From: Alicyclobacillus herbarius DSM 13609
GTDB lineage: Bacteria; Bacillota; Bacilli; Alicyclobacillales; Alicyclobacillaceae
Direction: 5' to 3'
DNA length: 64,000 nucleotides
Assembly: GCF_000430585.1 (NCBI RefSeq)
Contig: NZ_AUMH01000006.1
Location: 81,710 to 145,709 of the forward strand
Below the pieces are notes generated by a model. It was given only the letters and a program-made list of their open reading frames with translations, was not told the origin of the DNA and made no database searches. Positions 35,332 through 44,239 of this stretch are shown here, piece by piece. The position numbers and the translations under genes are program-made. Every line of letters starts with the position of its first letter. The stretch's first letter is position 1.

Positions 35332-36549
35332 TCACAGCTCAGCCACAGCCGCGAGCGTCCTATCCACCTCATCTTCCGTGTTGTACGGGGCAAACCCGAC
35401 GCGGACCAGACCACCCGATTCAGCCAGGCCCAACTGCTGAACCACCGTCACCGCGTAGAAATCCCCCGACCAGACCGAGATGGCCCGCTCTGCCAGGTGC
35501 CGAGCCACCGCATCCGGGTGCGCGCCGTCCACCGTGAAGGAGACGGTGGGCGCACGCAGGCCCTCCGCCACCGGCGGCCCGTACACCCGCACCCCGGATT
35601 GCTGCAGCAGCCCATCGTACAGCCGCTTGGCCAACCGGTGTTCGTACGCATACACCGCCTCCATCGCGTTCACCAGGCGGGATCGCAACGAGCCCGCGGT
35701 ATCCGGTGCTAGGCTCGCGATGAAGTCGACCGCCGCGCTGACCCCCGCCAGTGCGGCGTGGTTCAAGGTCCCCGTCTCTATCCGGTACGGGGCCTCGTTC
35801 CGCTGCGGCCGCACCTTGTCCGTCGGCAGCGTGTCCAGCAATCCCGGCCGCGCGTAGAGTACGCCCACATGCGGGCCAAAAAACTTGTACGCGGAGCAGA
35901 GCAGAAAATCGGGCTGAAGCGAAGACACGTCGACCACCGCGTGCGGGACAAAGTGTACCGCGTCCACCACCAGCCACGCCCCCACCTGGCGCGTCCATTC
36001 ACGGATGCGGGCTACGTCGTTGACCGTGCCCACAGCGTTCGAGGCGTATCCCACCGCGACCAGGCGCGTCCGCGGCTGAATGAGGTTGGCGAAGACGTCC
36101 ATGTCCAGAGTCGCGTCCGGCCGCACTGGGACGCGGCGAATCACCGCGCCTTGCGCCTCCAGCGTCAACCATGGGGCGACGTTTGCATCATGGTCCAAAT
36201 CCGTGACAACGATTTCATCCCCTGGCTGAATGACGCGCGACACCGCCCGGGCAAGGGCAAAGTTGAGGCTCGTCATGTTGGCGCCAAAAGAAATCGTGTC
36301 CGGCCCCTCGGCCCCAAGCAGCGCCGCCATCTGCCGACGAGCCCGATAAATCACGGCATCGGTCTCGCGGCTGGCCGCAAACGCGCCGTGCGTGTTGGCG
36401 TTGCTGGTCTCGTAGTAGTGGACCATCGCGTCGATGACCGACTGGGGCACCTGCGTACCGCCGGGACCGTCGAGGTAGGCCACAGGCAGACCGTTCACAG
36501 TGCGTGCAAGGGCGGGAAACTGACTACGGCAATCGGAAATGGCGGACAT
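35332..36549 (-). CDS. Cysteine-desulfurase-like aminotransferase class V protein
   Basis: 405 residues, PLP-dependent, of the cysteine-desulfurase-like group (TIGR01976-type). YLDGPGGTQVPQSV replaces the usual YLDNAAT start, ANTHGAFAASRETD follows, and the Schiff-base Lys is in CSAYKFFGPHVG. There is no Cys-bearing catalytic loop of standard SufS/IscS type, so sulfur transfer is not assured; related proteins include kynureninase-like and isopenicillin-epimerase-like enzymes. It ends directly against the phosphatase gene, tail to tail. Confidence 0.82.
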   Translation of the reverse strand: MSAISDCRSQFPALARTVNGLPVAYLDGPGGTQVPQSVIDAMVHYYETSNANTHGAFAASRETDAVIYRARRQMAALLGAEGPDTISFGANMTSLNFALARAVSRVIQPGDEIVVTDLDHDANVAPWLTLEAQGAVIRRVPVRPDATLDMDVFANLIQPRTRLVAVGYASNAVGTVNDVARIREWTRQVGAWLVVDAVHFVPHAVVDVSSLQPDFLLCSAYKFFGPHVGVLYARPGLLDTLPTDKVRPQRNEAPYRIETGTLNHAALAGVSAAVDFIASLAPDTAGSLRSRLVNAMEAVYAYEHRLAKRLYDGLLQQSGVRVYGPPVAEGLRAPTVSFTVDGAHPDAVARHLAERAISVWSGDFYAVTVVQQLGLAESGGLVRVGFAPYNTEDEVDRTLAAVAEL

Positions 36550-36676
36550 CGTCGGCTCCTTTCCACAAGCCCGTATGGCGGATGCTCAAGCATGGCCGAT
36601 CCGCCCGGCTATGCGAAGTTCCTAGTTTCGAGTTCGAGGTCCAGAAAGACCTTTCCAGACAATCTTTCTATGAAAA

Positions 36677-36694
36677 TAAGATAATTCTATCTTA
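36677..36694. promoter_or_regulatory. AT-rich palindrome upstream of the desulfurase-like gene
   Basis: TAAGATA (36677-36683) and TATCTTA (36688-36694) form a perfect 7-bp dyad around ATTC in an otherwise AT-rich part of the 361-bp divergent gap between this gene and the first penicillin-binding protein. It could be an operator; the rest of the gap shows nothing I recognise. Confidence 0.35.
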
Positions 36695-36910
36695 ATCCGA
36701 AAACCCCTTCACGGCGAGACCCATCCGCGCACGGCCGCCGCGCGGTGAACGACCGCTGCCCAAGTGCACGGGCTCGCTCCAACTACCGCATGCTCCCACT
36801 GTTTCCAAGGGACATTAACCGACACAGACCTGTCGCAGATGTGTCAACTCTGTCGGCCATTGTTGATGCTATGATGGACAATGGTACATGGATACGGGAG
36901 GAGAATTGGG

Positions 36911-39067
36911 ATGAGCCGCAAGATGCGCCTATGGATGAAATCCGGCCGACAGACCCGCAAGCGACGCCACCCGCCGGAAGACAGCATGGGGCCTGAGCAG
37001 CAAGAACGCCCACACGGGTTCCGTGTCAACTTCGTATACGGGGTCATCTTTGTGGCCATGGCTTCCCTTGTCTTGCGGCTAGGCTATGTCCAGATTAACG
37101 AAGGCCAGTCGTTCCGCCAGCAGGCGGCCACCGCCGCCCTCAACCGGGTTCCCGTGCTCCCCCCACGCGGGTGGATTTATGACAGCAACGGAAATCTCTT
37201 GGCCTACGACCAGCCCACCTACAGCGTGACGTTGACCCGTTTCGGGAACGGCCAGCAGGATTTCGACCAGATGGCACAGCTGTTGGCGCCGGCCTTCCAT
37301 ATGAAATGGCAGAAGCTGGCGCACATGATGAAGTATCAGAATGAACAATACCAAGATATCACCTTGTTCAAGAAAATTGACGACAGCCAACTGGCGTTCA
37401 TTCAGGAACACCAGACCCAGCTGCCCGGTATCTCGATTCAGACCAACGGTCAACGGACGTATCCGTACGGAGACTTAGCCGGACAGGTCCTCGGGTACAC
37501 CGGACAAATTCCGAAAACGGCCCTCAAGGCCTACCTAAGCGGGCAGTACAACGGCATCAAGTACAAGATGACCCAGTATGTTGGCCTGACAGGACTCGAA
37601 AAACAATACGAGAAACTGCTTCAGGGCCAAGTGGGTGAACAGATTGTCTCCGTCAATAAGAAAGATAAGTCGCAGAAAGAGGTCGGTTTCGACCCCGAGC
37701 CGGTCCCGGGCAAGTATCTGCAGCTAACCCTGGACGGACACTTGCAGGCCATGGCCCAGGAAGCGGTGTTGAATGAGGTCAAGCACTCCAAATACGCTAA
37801 CGATATCAACATGGCGTCCGCCGTCGTCCTCGACGTCAAGACCGGCGGGGTACTGGCCATGGTCAGCTACCCGTATTTCGATCCGAACTGGTACACGCCG
37901 GGCAACGGCGGTTACGCGAAGCACAGCCACTACCTGAAGAACACCTTGGCGCAGATGAACACCGCCATCGCCAGCCCGCAGCCACCGGGATCGACCGTCA
38001 AACCGGCTAACCTTATCACCGGCTTGGAGGCTGGCGTCATCTCAGCGGCGACCGGCTGGGCGGACGTCCCGTATCTGGATGTCGCCAATAAAATCATCAA
38101 GGACGATGCCTCCCACGGCTGGGTCAATCCCATCAAAGCGATAGCAGAGTCGTGCGACGTGTTCTTTTACCGCGTCGGACTCGCCCTCAGCGGTTGGGTC
38201 GGATCGACCATGTCCAGTCCTGGTCATCCCGCCGGTGGTGAGAGTTTAACTCGCTGGCAGGAAACGGACTTTTGGAAAGGGTATATCCGTCTCTTGGAAG
38301 GCGAGTGGCGGTTTGGTCTGGGACAGTTGACTGGCATCGACTTGCCGGGTGAAGTCGCCGGTCGGGCCTGGATTGACAACTTTGAGACCGGTTACCCGCA
38401 GTACATCAACCTCAACAAGATTGCCAACCAGTTTAAGCAGAACGGCAAGGTCAACCTGCTCGCTGCGCCACCCGACTTAGCCTGGGCCGCGATTGGCCAG
38501 ATGCAGCAGTTTACGCCGATTGAGCTGGCTCAATACGTCGCGACCATCGCAGACGGCGGCAAACGCCTTCAGCCGCACCTCTTGCAGGCGGTCTATAACC
38601 CGACGATGCAGCAGCACCTGTCGAAAAACACGAAGCCGATTGAAACGGTTAAGCCAAAGGTGCAAGCCAACCTGCACCTCAATCCCCAGTTCCTAAAACT
38701 GGCCCAGGAAGGGATGCGTGGTACCTGCAACACCCCAGGCGGAACGGCGTACACGGTGTTTAAGGACGCGCCATATGTGGCTGCCGGCAAAACCGGTACC
38801 GCGGAAATCACCCTGCAAAACAAGCGCATGGACAACTCCGTCTTTATCGGATATGCGCCCTACAACAACCCGCAAATTGCGGTCGTCGTCATGGTGCCCG
38901 GCGCTGGCTACGGCGCCGACACTGCAGCCCCGGTGGCGCGGCAAATCATGGACACCTATTTTCAGGAACACCACCAGTTCTTCCCGAAAAAAGACTGGCA
39001 GAGCACATCCATTCCGGCCAACTGGAAACAGTCCCCTGCCTATCAGGAACCGGAGCAGGCCAAGTAA
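36911..39067 (+). CDS. Class B penicillin-binding protein (PBP2/PbpA type), copy 1
   Basis: Peptidoglycan transpeptidase, probably for rod elongation. 718 residues from the ATG at 36911 (GGGAGGAG upstream). A short basic cytoplasmic tail, one membrane helix (about 38-58), a PBP-dimer domain, then the transpeptidase domain with Ser361-Thr-Val-Lys364, Ser414-Cys-Asp416 (variant of SxN) and Lys627-Thr-Gly-Thr. It is followed after 147 bp by a close paralogue with the same architecture. The stop codon is embedded in its own terminator. Confidence 0.93.
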   Translation: MSRKMRLWMKSGRQTRKRRHPPEDSMGPEQQERPHGFRVNFVYGVIFVAMASLVLRLGYVQINEGQSFRQQAATAALNRVPVLPPRGWIYDSNGNLLAYDQPTYSVTLTRFGNGQQDFDQMAQLLAPAFHMKWQKLAHMMKYQNEQYQDITLFKKIDDSQLAFIQEHQTQLPGISIQTNGQRTYPYGDLAGQVLGYTGQIPKTALKAYLSGQYNGIKYKMTQYVGLTGLEKQYEKLLQGQVGEQIVSVNKKDKSQKEVGFDPEPVPGKYLQLTLDGHLQAMAQEAVLNEVKHSKYANDINMASAVVLDVKTGGVLAMVSYPYFDPNWYTPGNGGYAKHSHYLKNTLAQMNTAIASPQPPGSTVKPANLITGLEAGVISAATGWADVPYLDVANKIIKDDASHGWVNPIKAIAESCDVFFYRVGLALSGWVGSTMSSPGHPAGGESLTRWQETDFWKGYIRLLEGEWRFGLGQLTGIDLPGEVAGRAWIDNFETGYPQYINLNKIANQFKQNGKVNLLAAPPDLAWAAIGQMQQFTPIELAQYVATIADGGKRLQPHLLQAVYNPTMQQHLSKNTKPIETVKPKVQANLHLNPQFLKLAQEGMRGTCNTPGGTAYTVFKDAPYVAAGKTGTAEITLQNKRMDNSVFIGYAPYNNPQIAVVVMVPGAGYGADTAAPVARQIMDTYFQEHHQFFPKKDWQSTSIPANWKQSPAYQEPEQAK

Positions 39068-39085
39068 GCCCGCTCCGGTTTTTCT
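39049..39085 (+). terminator. Terminator overlapping the end of the first PBP gene
   Basis: ACCGGAGC (39049-39056), inside the last codons, pairs with GCTCCGGT (39072-39079), followed by TTTTTCTCC. The paralogous downstream gene must therefore have its own promoter or rely on read-through. Confidence 0.7.
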
Positions 39086-39214
39086 CCTCTCATCCCCCAT
39101 CCCTCGCCACGCAACGGACAAAGTTTTTGAGAAATGGTATGATACGCATAGATTCCATCATAATTTGTCACGTCGTCCGATCTAAAAGTGTCTACATGGG
39201 GAAGGGGGAATACC

Positions 39215-41425
39215 GTGCCACGTCGATCCCGCTCATGGTTCCTCCCCCGCAAAAAGCGACGGGGACCTGTGCGCAGGCGCGCGCCACAAACGAACAACGA
39301 ACGACCACCCATCGAGGAAGACCAAAGCCAACGCAAGCGCCGACCACACTTTGCCCGTGTCAACTTTGTCTATGGGGTTGTCTTTGTGGCCATGGGTAGT
39401 CTCATTGTCCGCCTCGGTTTTGTACAGATTAACGAAGGGGCATCGTTCCATAAACAGGCTGCCATGGTGGCGGTTCAGAAGCTGAACGTTTTACCGTCAC
39501 GCGGCTGGATCTTCGATGCCAACGGCCAACTATTGGCGTATAACAAACCGTCCTATTCCGTCAGTCTACAGATCTTCTCGGATACCAAACAGAACTTTCA
39601 TAACATGGCTCAAGAATTGGCGCCTGTCTTTCACGTCAATGCCCGCAAGTTGGAAAACCAGATGGCGCAAAAAGGCGTTCCAGCAAAAGACAGACTGGCT
39701 GAAATCACGCTGTTCAAGAACATCAGCCAAAAACAGCTGTCCTTCATCGAAGAGCATCTGTCGTCTCTACCCGGCATCACCATTCAGTCTGACGGAAAAC
39801 GGGAATACCCCAATGGGGATTTGGCCGGACACGTGCTCGGTTATACGGGGGCCATCACAGCCGACGATAAAGATGCGTATCTCCATCCGAAGGACGGCGG
39901 CCCTAAGTACATTCTGACGCAAAAGGTGGGGCGCGCCGGCATCGAATACCAGTATGAACGACTTTTGCAAGGGAAAGTCGGGCAGGAGGATGTGCTTGTG
40001 GACGCCTCCGGCGACACCCAGCAGCAGCTTGGCTTCAACCCTCCGCCGACGCCAGGGAAGACGCTGCAGCTGACGTTGGACGGCCACCTGCAGGCAGTGG
40101 CGCAAGAGGCCCTCTACGACCAAGTGCAGCACGCCAAAAACCCGAGTCACATTCCATTCGCGGCTGCGGTCATGATGGATGTCCACGATGGCAGCGTCCT
40201 GGCCATGGCCAGCTATCCCTATTTCGACCCGAACTGGTACACGCCGGGCAACGGGGGCTACCTAAAGCACCAAAAATACATTCATAACTCAAACGCCCTC
40301 ATGAACCACGTCATCCAGGGACCACAGACGGTCGGATCGACCGTCAAGCCGGGTAACCTGATTCTCGCCCTGGAGAACGGCATCATCACGCCGTTGACCA
40401 CGATTGTCGATTCTCCATACATCAATGTGGCCACATACCACGCGCATGATGACGCCTATCATGGCGTGGTCACCCCCATCAAGGCGATTGCGGAATCGTG
40501 TGATACGTACTTCTACGAAGTCGGTTTACACTTTGCCAAGTGGTTTGGCTCCACAGAGCATAACGGCGGCGCCCCGGCCGATGGCAAAGGGCTTTACGAG
40601 TGGGCGAAGACCGACTTCTGGCAAGGGTATGTCAAGCTGATGATGGGAGAATGGGCGTTTGGTCTCGGACCGAAGACGGGCATCGACTTGCCGGGCGAAG
40701 ACATGGGCAATTGGTGGGTCGACGTGTTGAGCAAGGACCGGAATCAACAGGTCAAGTCCGTACAGCCACCAGAAATCGCCAAAACCCTGAAACAACAGGG
40801 CCGCGTGAACATCCCGGCTGTGCCGGTGGATGCGGCGTTCATCGGCATGGGACAGCTGCAGCAGTACACACCCATCCAACTCGTGCAGTACGCGGCGATG
40901 CTGGCCAACGGCGGAAAGCGTATCCAGCCGCACTTGCTCAAGGCGGTCTACCCGCCCGTGATGAAAAAAACGCTTCCGAAAAACCTGAAACCACTCCAGG
41001 TGGTTAAACCGCACGTCGAATCGACGATGAAAATCAAACCACAATACCTGCAAATTGCGCAGGAAGGGATGTTAGGGGCTCTGAACAGCCCGGGCGGGAC
41101 CGCCTACTCCGTGTTTCACAACGCGCCCTACAAAGCGGCCGGCAAAACGGGAACGGCGCAAATCACTATCAATGGCAGACAAGTGGACAACTCGGTGTTT
41201 ATCGCCTACGCTCCGTATAATAACCCGCAAGTCGCGGTCGCGGTCATGATTCCCGGCGCAGGCTACGGCGCTGACGCGGCGGGGCCGGTGGCACGCAAGC
41301 TCCTCGACACGTACTTCGCAGAACGGCACGCCCCGTTCATCCCGAAGAAAGACTGGCAAAACACGTCCATTCCGGCCAACTGGAAGGAGTCGAACGCCTA
41401 CCAGCAGCCGGAACAGTCGCATTGA
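39215..41425 (+). CDS. Class B penicillin-binding protein (PBP2/PbpA type), copy 2
   Basis: Tandem paralogue of the preceding gene, 736 residues from a GTG with GGGGGA 7 bases upstream. The N-terminal cytoplasmic stretch is longer and very Arg/Lys-rich (about 1-52), then a membrane helix (about 55-75) whose flanks (RVNFVYGV, VQINEG) are nearly identical to copy 1. Active-site motifs: Ser375-Thr-Val-Lys378, Ser428-Cys-Asp430, Lys644-Thr-Gly-Thr. Both copies keep all catalytic residues, so both are probably active; division of labour (for example growth versus spore germination) is only a guess. Confidence 0.93.
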   Translation: MPRRSRSWFLPRKKRRGPVRRRAPQTNNERPPIEEDQSQRKRRPHFARVNFVYGVVFVAMGSLIVRLGFVQINEGASFHKQAAMVAVQKLNVLPSRGWIFDANGQLLAYNKPSYSVSLQIFSDTKQNFHNMAQELAPVFHVNARKLENQMAQKGVPAKDRLAEITLFKNISQKQLSFIEEHLSSLPGITIQSDGKREYPNGDLAGHVLGYTGAITADDKDAYLHPKDGGPKYILTQKVGRAGIEYQYERLLQGKVGQEDVLVDASGDTQQQLGFNPPPTPGKTLQLTLDGHLQAVAQEALYDQVQHAKNPSHIPFAAAVMMDVHDGSVLAMASYPYFDPNWYTPGNGGYLKHQKYIHNSNALMNHVIQGPQTVGSTVKPGNLILALENGIITPLTTIVDSPYINVATYHAHDDAYHGVVTPIKAIAESCDTYFYEVGLHFAKWFGSTEHNGGAPADGKGLYEWAKTDFWQGYVKLMMGEWAFGLGPKTGIDLPGEDMGNWWVDVLSKDRNQQVKSVQPPEIAKTLKQQGRVNIPAVPVDAAFIGMGQLQQYTPIQLVQYAAMLANGGKRIQPHLLKAVYPPVMKKTLPKNLKPLQVVKPHVESTMKIKPQYLQIAQEGMLGALNSPGGTAYSVFHNAPYKAAGKTGTAQITINGRQVDNSVFIAYAPYNNPQVAVAVMIPGAGYGADAAGPVARKLLDTYFAERHAPFIPKKDWQNTSIPANWKESNAYQQPEQSH

Positions 41426-41429
41426 CAGG

Positions 41430-42371
41430 CTAGCGCATGCCATACTGCGGTTGATAGTATGCAAACGTTTCGGCCAATCCCGCCTCCAGGGTGTACTGGG
41501 GTTCCCACCCCAGCCCCTTCCGCGCGGCCTGATTGGCCAATGAGCTGTGAAGAATGTCCCCAGGCCGCGGCGGGCCGTAGTCCGCTTCGACCGGGCGTCC
41601 CAACACCTGACCCATGGTATGCAACAGCTGATTGATGCTCACACGCTCGCAGCGGCTGATGTTGAACGTGCCTCCGTCGCCGCGCGTCAAGGCCGCCACA
41701 TTGGCCGCCGCCACATCCTTGACAAAGATGAAGTCGCGGGTTTGTTCACCGTCTCCAAAAATGACTGGCCGCCGCCCGGACAGCAGTGCATCGACAAACA
41801 CGGACACCACCCCGCCTTCGCCTTTCGGGTCTTGACGCATCCCGTAGACATTCGCATAACGCAAAATGGTGTAACGCAGACCAGACGTCTCCGCCCACAG
41901 GCGAATGTACAACTCGGGCGTATACTTGGAGGCTCCGTAGGGCGAAATCGGCCGAATCGGATGCTGCTCATCGACCGGCAGGTATTCCGGGTTGCCATAG
42001 ATGGCTGCAGACGAGGCCGAGGCGTAGATCAGCTTTTCCACCCCGGCTTCCGAACAGGCCTCAAGCAGGCGCAGGGTGCCCAATACGTTGACTTTGGCGT
42101 CGAAGACAGGGTTGTCCATCGACAAGGGAACGCTGATTTGCGCCGCGTGGTGAATGACAACCTGCGGGCTCTCACGCTTGAGGATGGCCGTCAGGTCATC
42201 CGTGACCAAGTCGGCCTGATAGAATTCGACTCCGTCTGACAGGTGCTCTTTGCGCCCGGTGGACAGGTTGTCCAGAACCACTACCGCATGACCTGCTTTA
42301 AGAAGGGCGTCCACGACGTTCGATCCGATAAACCCGGCTCCCCCAGTGACCAGTACCTTCAGGGTGTCCAC
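41430..42371 (-). CDS. NAD-dependent sugar epimerase/dehydratase (UDP-glucose 4-epimerase-like)
   Basis: Extended short-chain dehydrogenase fold, 313 residues. Cofactor motif GGAGFIGSNVVDALL, NLSTG, HHAAQISVP, and catalytic Tyr/Lys in YGASKYTPE; ILRYANVYG and the RDFIFVKDVAAA segment are typical of GalE-like enzymes for wall or exopolysaccharide sugars. The start is a GTG with AAAGGAA immediately upstream, so a slightly later start is possible. It ends 4 bases from the second PBP stop, tail to tail. Confidence 0.9.
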   Translation of the reverse strand: MDTLKVLVTGGAGFIGSNVVDALLKAGHAVVVLDNLSTGRKEHLSDGVEFYQADLVTDDLTAILKRESPQVVIHHAAQISVPLSMDNPVFDAKVNVLGTLRLLEACSEAGVEKLIYASASSAAIYGNPEYLPVDEQHPIRPISPYGASKYTPELYIRLWAETSGLRYTILRYANVYGMRQDPKGEGGVVSVFVDALLSGRRPVIFGDGEQTRDFIFVKDVAAANVAALTRGDGGTFNISRCERVSINQLLHTMGQVLGRPVEADYGPPRPGDILHSSLANQAARKGLGWEPQYTLEAGLAETFAYYQPQYGMR

Positions 42372-42449
42372 TTCCTTTGCCAGAAATCAGGTTTGCTCCG
42401 TCCCTATTCTAGCGGATGAAAATGGGGGCGGGAACTGCGGCCGTCCAGT

Positions 42450-42500
42450 AAGTGCGTGTCCGGAAAGGAAGAGCCCTGACCCTTTGCGGACAAACACCTC
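42450..42500. repeat. Intergenic palindromic repeat, copy D
   Basis: Starts TAAGTGCGTGTCCGGAAAGG, nearly identical to copy C at 25313, and ends CCTTTGCGGACAAACACCTC. The two arms form a 12-bp stem with one mismatch around a short loop and are followed by TTTTTT at 42504. It lies in the divergent gap between the epimerase and coaA rather than after a gene. Confidence 0.6.
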
Positions 42501-42618
42501 AAGTTTTTTACCGTTTACCGCGATTTCTGGCTTGCATCTTCGGCCATATCAGGGCAAGATGAAGCAGTGACCACGCCAAAGCGCCGAGCGCTGGTAGCCT
42601 TAGGGAGGCAGGTCGACC

Positions 42619-43605
42619 ATGCACGTTGAGATGGGAGCACGAGAGCCCATGGGAATTCTTAGTTCACGTATCGGCTTTTCACCGTATATCACCTTGGAAC
42701 GGGACGAATGGGCACGCCTGCGCGACACTACCCCGTTGCCGTTGACCGAGGAGGAGCTTGCGAAGCTGCGCGGCATCAACGAAAACATCTCCTTAGCGGA
42801 AGTGGAAGCCGTGTACTTGCCGCTCTCGCGCCTTTTGAATCTGTACGTGGCCAACCGCCAGGAACTGTACCAGGCGACACGCGCCTTTTTGAACAATACG
42901 AGCGCAGAAGTCCCGTACATCATCGGCATCGCCGGCAGCGTCGCCGTTGGCAAGAGCACCACTGCGCGCATCATCCAGGCTCTGCTCAAGCGCTGGCCCA
43001 ATCACCCCAAGGTCGACTTGGTCACCACCGACGGGTTTCTCTACCCGAACCGAGTGCTGGAAGCACGCGGCCTGATGAGCCGCAAAGGGTTCCCAGAAAG
43101 CTACGATATTCGCCGCTTGCTCAAGTTTGTCGCCGACGTCAAGTCCGGCAAACCGGAAGTGACGGCGCCCGTGTATTCCCATCTAACTTATGATATTGTT
43201 CCGGGAGAGTACGAGGTTATTCGTCAGCCCGATATCGTCATTCTCGAGGGATTGAACGTCTTGCAGACCGGCACCTCCGACGGTAGGCACGGTCCTCGCG
43301 TGTTCATTTCCGACTTTTTCGACTTCTCTATCTATGTAGACGCGGATGTACACGACATTGAGGAGTGGTACGTCGAACGGTTCCAAACCCTGCGCAGGAC
43401 GACTTTCCGCGATGAAAACTCCTATTTCCATCGCTACGCGACCTTGTCGGATGCAGAAGCCGAGGCTATGGCTCGGCAAATCTGGCATGAGATTAACGAA
43501 CCAAACCTCTACGAAAACATCGCCCCGACCAAGGCCCGCGCCGACCTGGTGCTGGAAAAAGGACCGGGGCACACGGTTCAACGGGTGCACCTGCGCAAAT
43601 TGTAG
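42619..43605 (+). CDS. coaA: Type I pantothenate kinase
   Basis: Phosphorylates pantothenate, the first step of CoA synthesis from vitamin B5. 328 residues; P-loop GSVAVGKST (105-113), [11 protein letters not shown], and the EGLNVLQ segment with C-terminal RKL, all as in the E. coli-type enzyme. AGGGAGG precedes the ATG. It stands alone, 11 kb from panB-panC. Type I CoaA coexisting with or replacing the type III kinase CoaX common in spore formers cannot be judged from the window. Confidence 0.95.
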   Translation: MHVEMGAREPMGILSSRIGFSPYITLERDEWARLRDTTPLPLTEEELAKLRGINENISLAEVEAVYLPLSRLLNLYVANRQELYQATRAFLNNTSAEVPYIIGIAGSVAVGKSTTARIIQALLKRWPNHPKVDLVTTDGFLYPNRVLEARGLMSRKGFPESYDIRRLLKFVADVKSGKPEVTAPVYSHLTYDIVPGEYEVIRQPDIVILEGLNVLQTGTSDGRHGPRVFISDFFDFSIYVDADVHDIEEWYVERFQTLRRTTFRDENSYFHRYATLSDAEAEAMARQIWHEINEPNLYENIAPTKARADLVLEKGPGHTVQRVHLRKL

Positions 43606-43676
43606 GAATGTTTCCCGTGATGTAAGCCGTTTGTCGCGATTGGACGCTCGGCGGCCGTTTCGCCCATCCGTTTCGC

Positions 43677-44033
43677 TCATTCCACACTCAGGTCGTCCCG
43701 CGCTGGATCGACACGGACCGACAGGGGGCCGTAGCTGCAGATGAGTTCGGTAATCCCTTGCCGTCGCAATCGTTCCAACGCAGCCCCGGCCGCTTGCTTT
43801 TGCCGCTGCCAGACCGCGCGCTCCGCCCCGCTCTCGCACGCAAGACGCACCATCGCCTCGGTGAGCCGCGCCGTCTCCCGCTCGCGACAGTAGTCCTCCA
43901 GAAGGATGTACTGCCCACGCGGCAAGACGACCGTCCGCGGGTATTTCCCATGTTGGCGCCAATACTCTTGCACTGCGTCGTCGATTTGCTGTAAGAGAAT
44001 TTCAAACAAACCATGTTCCATGCGCGTGTCCAC
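43677..44033 (-). CDS. Hypothetical protein, 118 residues
   Basis: Not recognised. The chain is mostly predicted helical with a YPRTVVLPRGQYILLEDY centre and a C-terminal ELICSYGPLSVRVDP strand; no membrane segment. The frame opens with a GTG (44033) and has an ATG four codons later (44021) with GGAG about 11 bases upstream, so the start is uncertain. It lies convergent to coaA and divergent from the drug-efflux gene. Confidence 0.6.
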   Translation of the reverse strand: MDTRMEHGLFEILLQQIDDAVQEYWRQHGKYPRTVVLPRGQYILLEDYCRERETARLTEAMVRLACESGAERAVWQRQKQAAGAALERLRRQGITELICSYGPLSVRVDPARDDLSVE

Positions 44034-44239
44034 TCCGCCACCCCATCCACCGGTTCGCGCTCGTTCAGACTATTCGCGGCGTGATGGGCAATCTCCTCCA
44101 ATTGTAAAGAAAACACCTGTTGACGTGCGACTTCAGGTGTGGCATAGTATCGTCATGGTCGCAAACAATTATTTAACTAAAATATTTCATTTACGAATTA
44201 ATTCCATATCGTACACGTGACGAAGTGGAGGGAAGTGCT

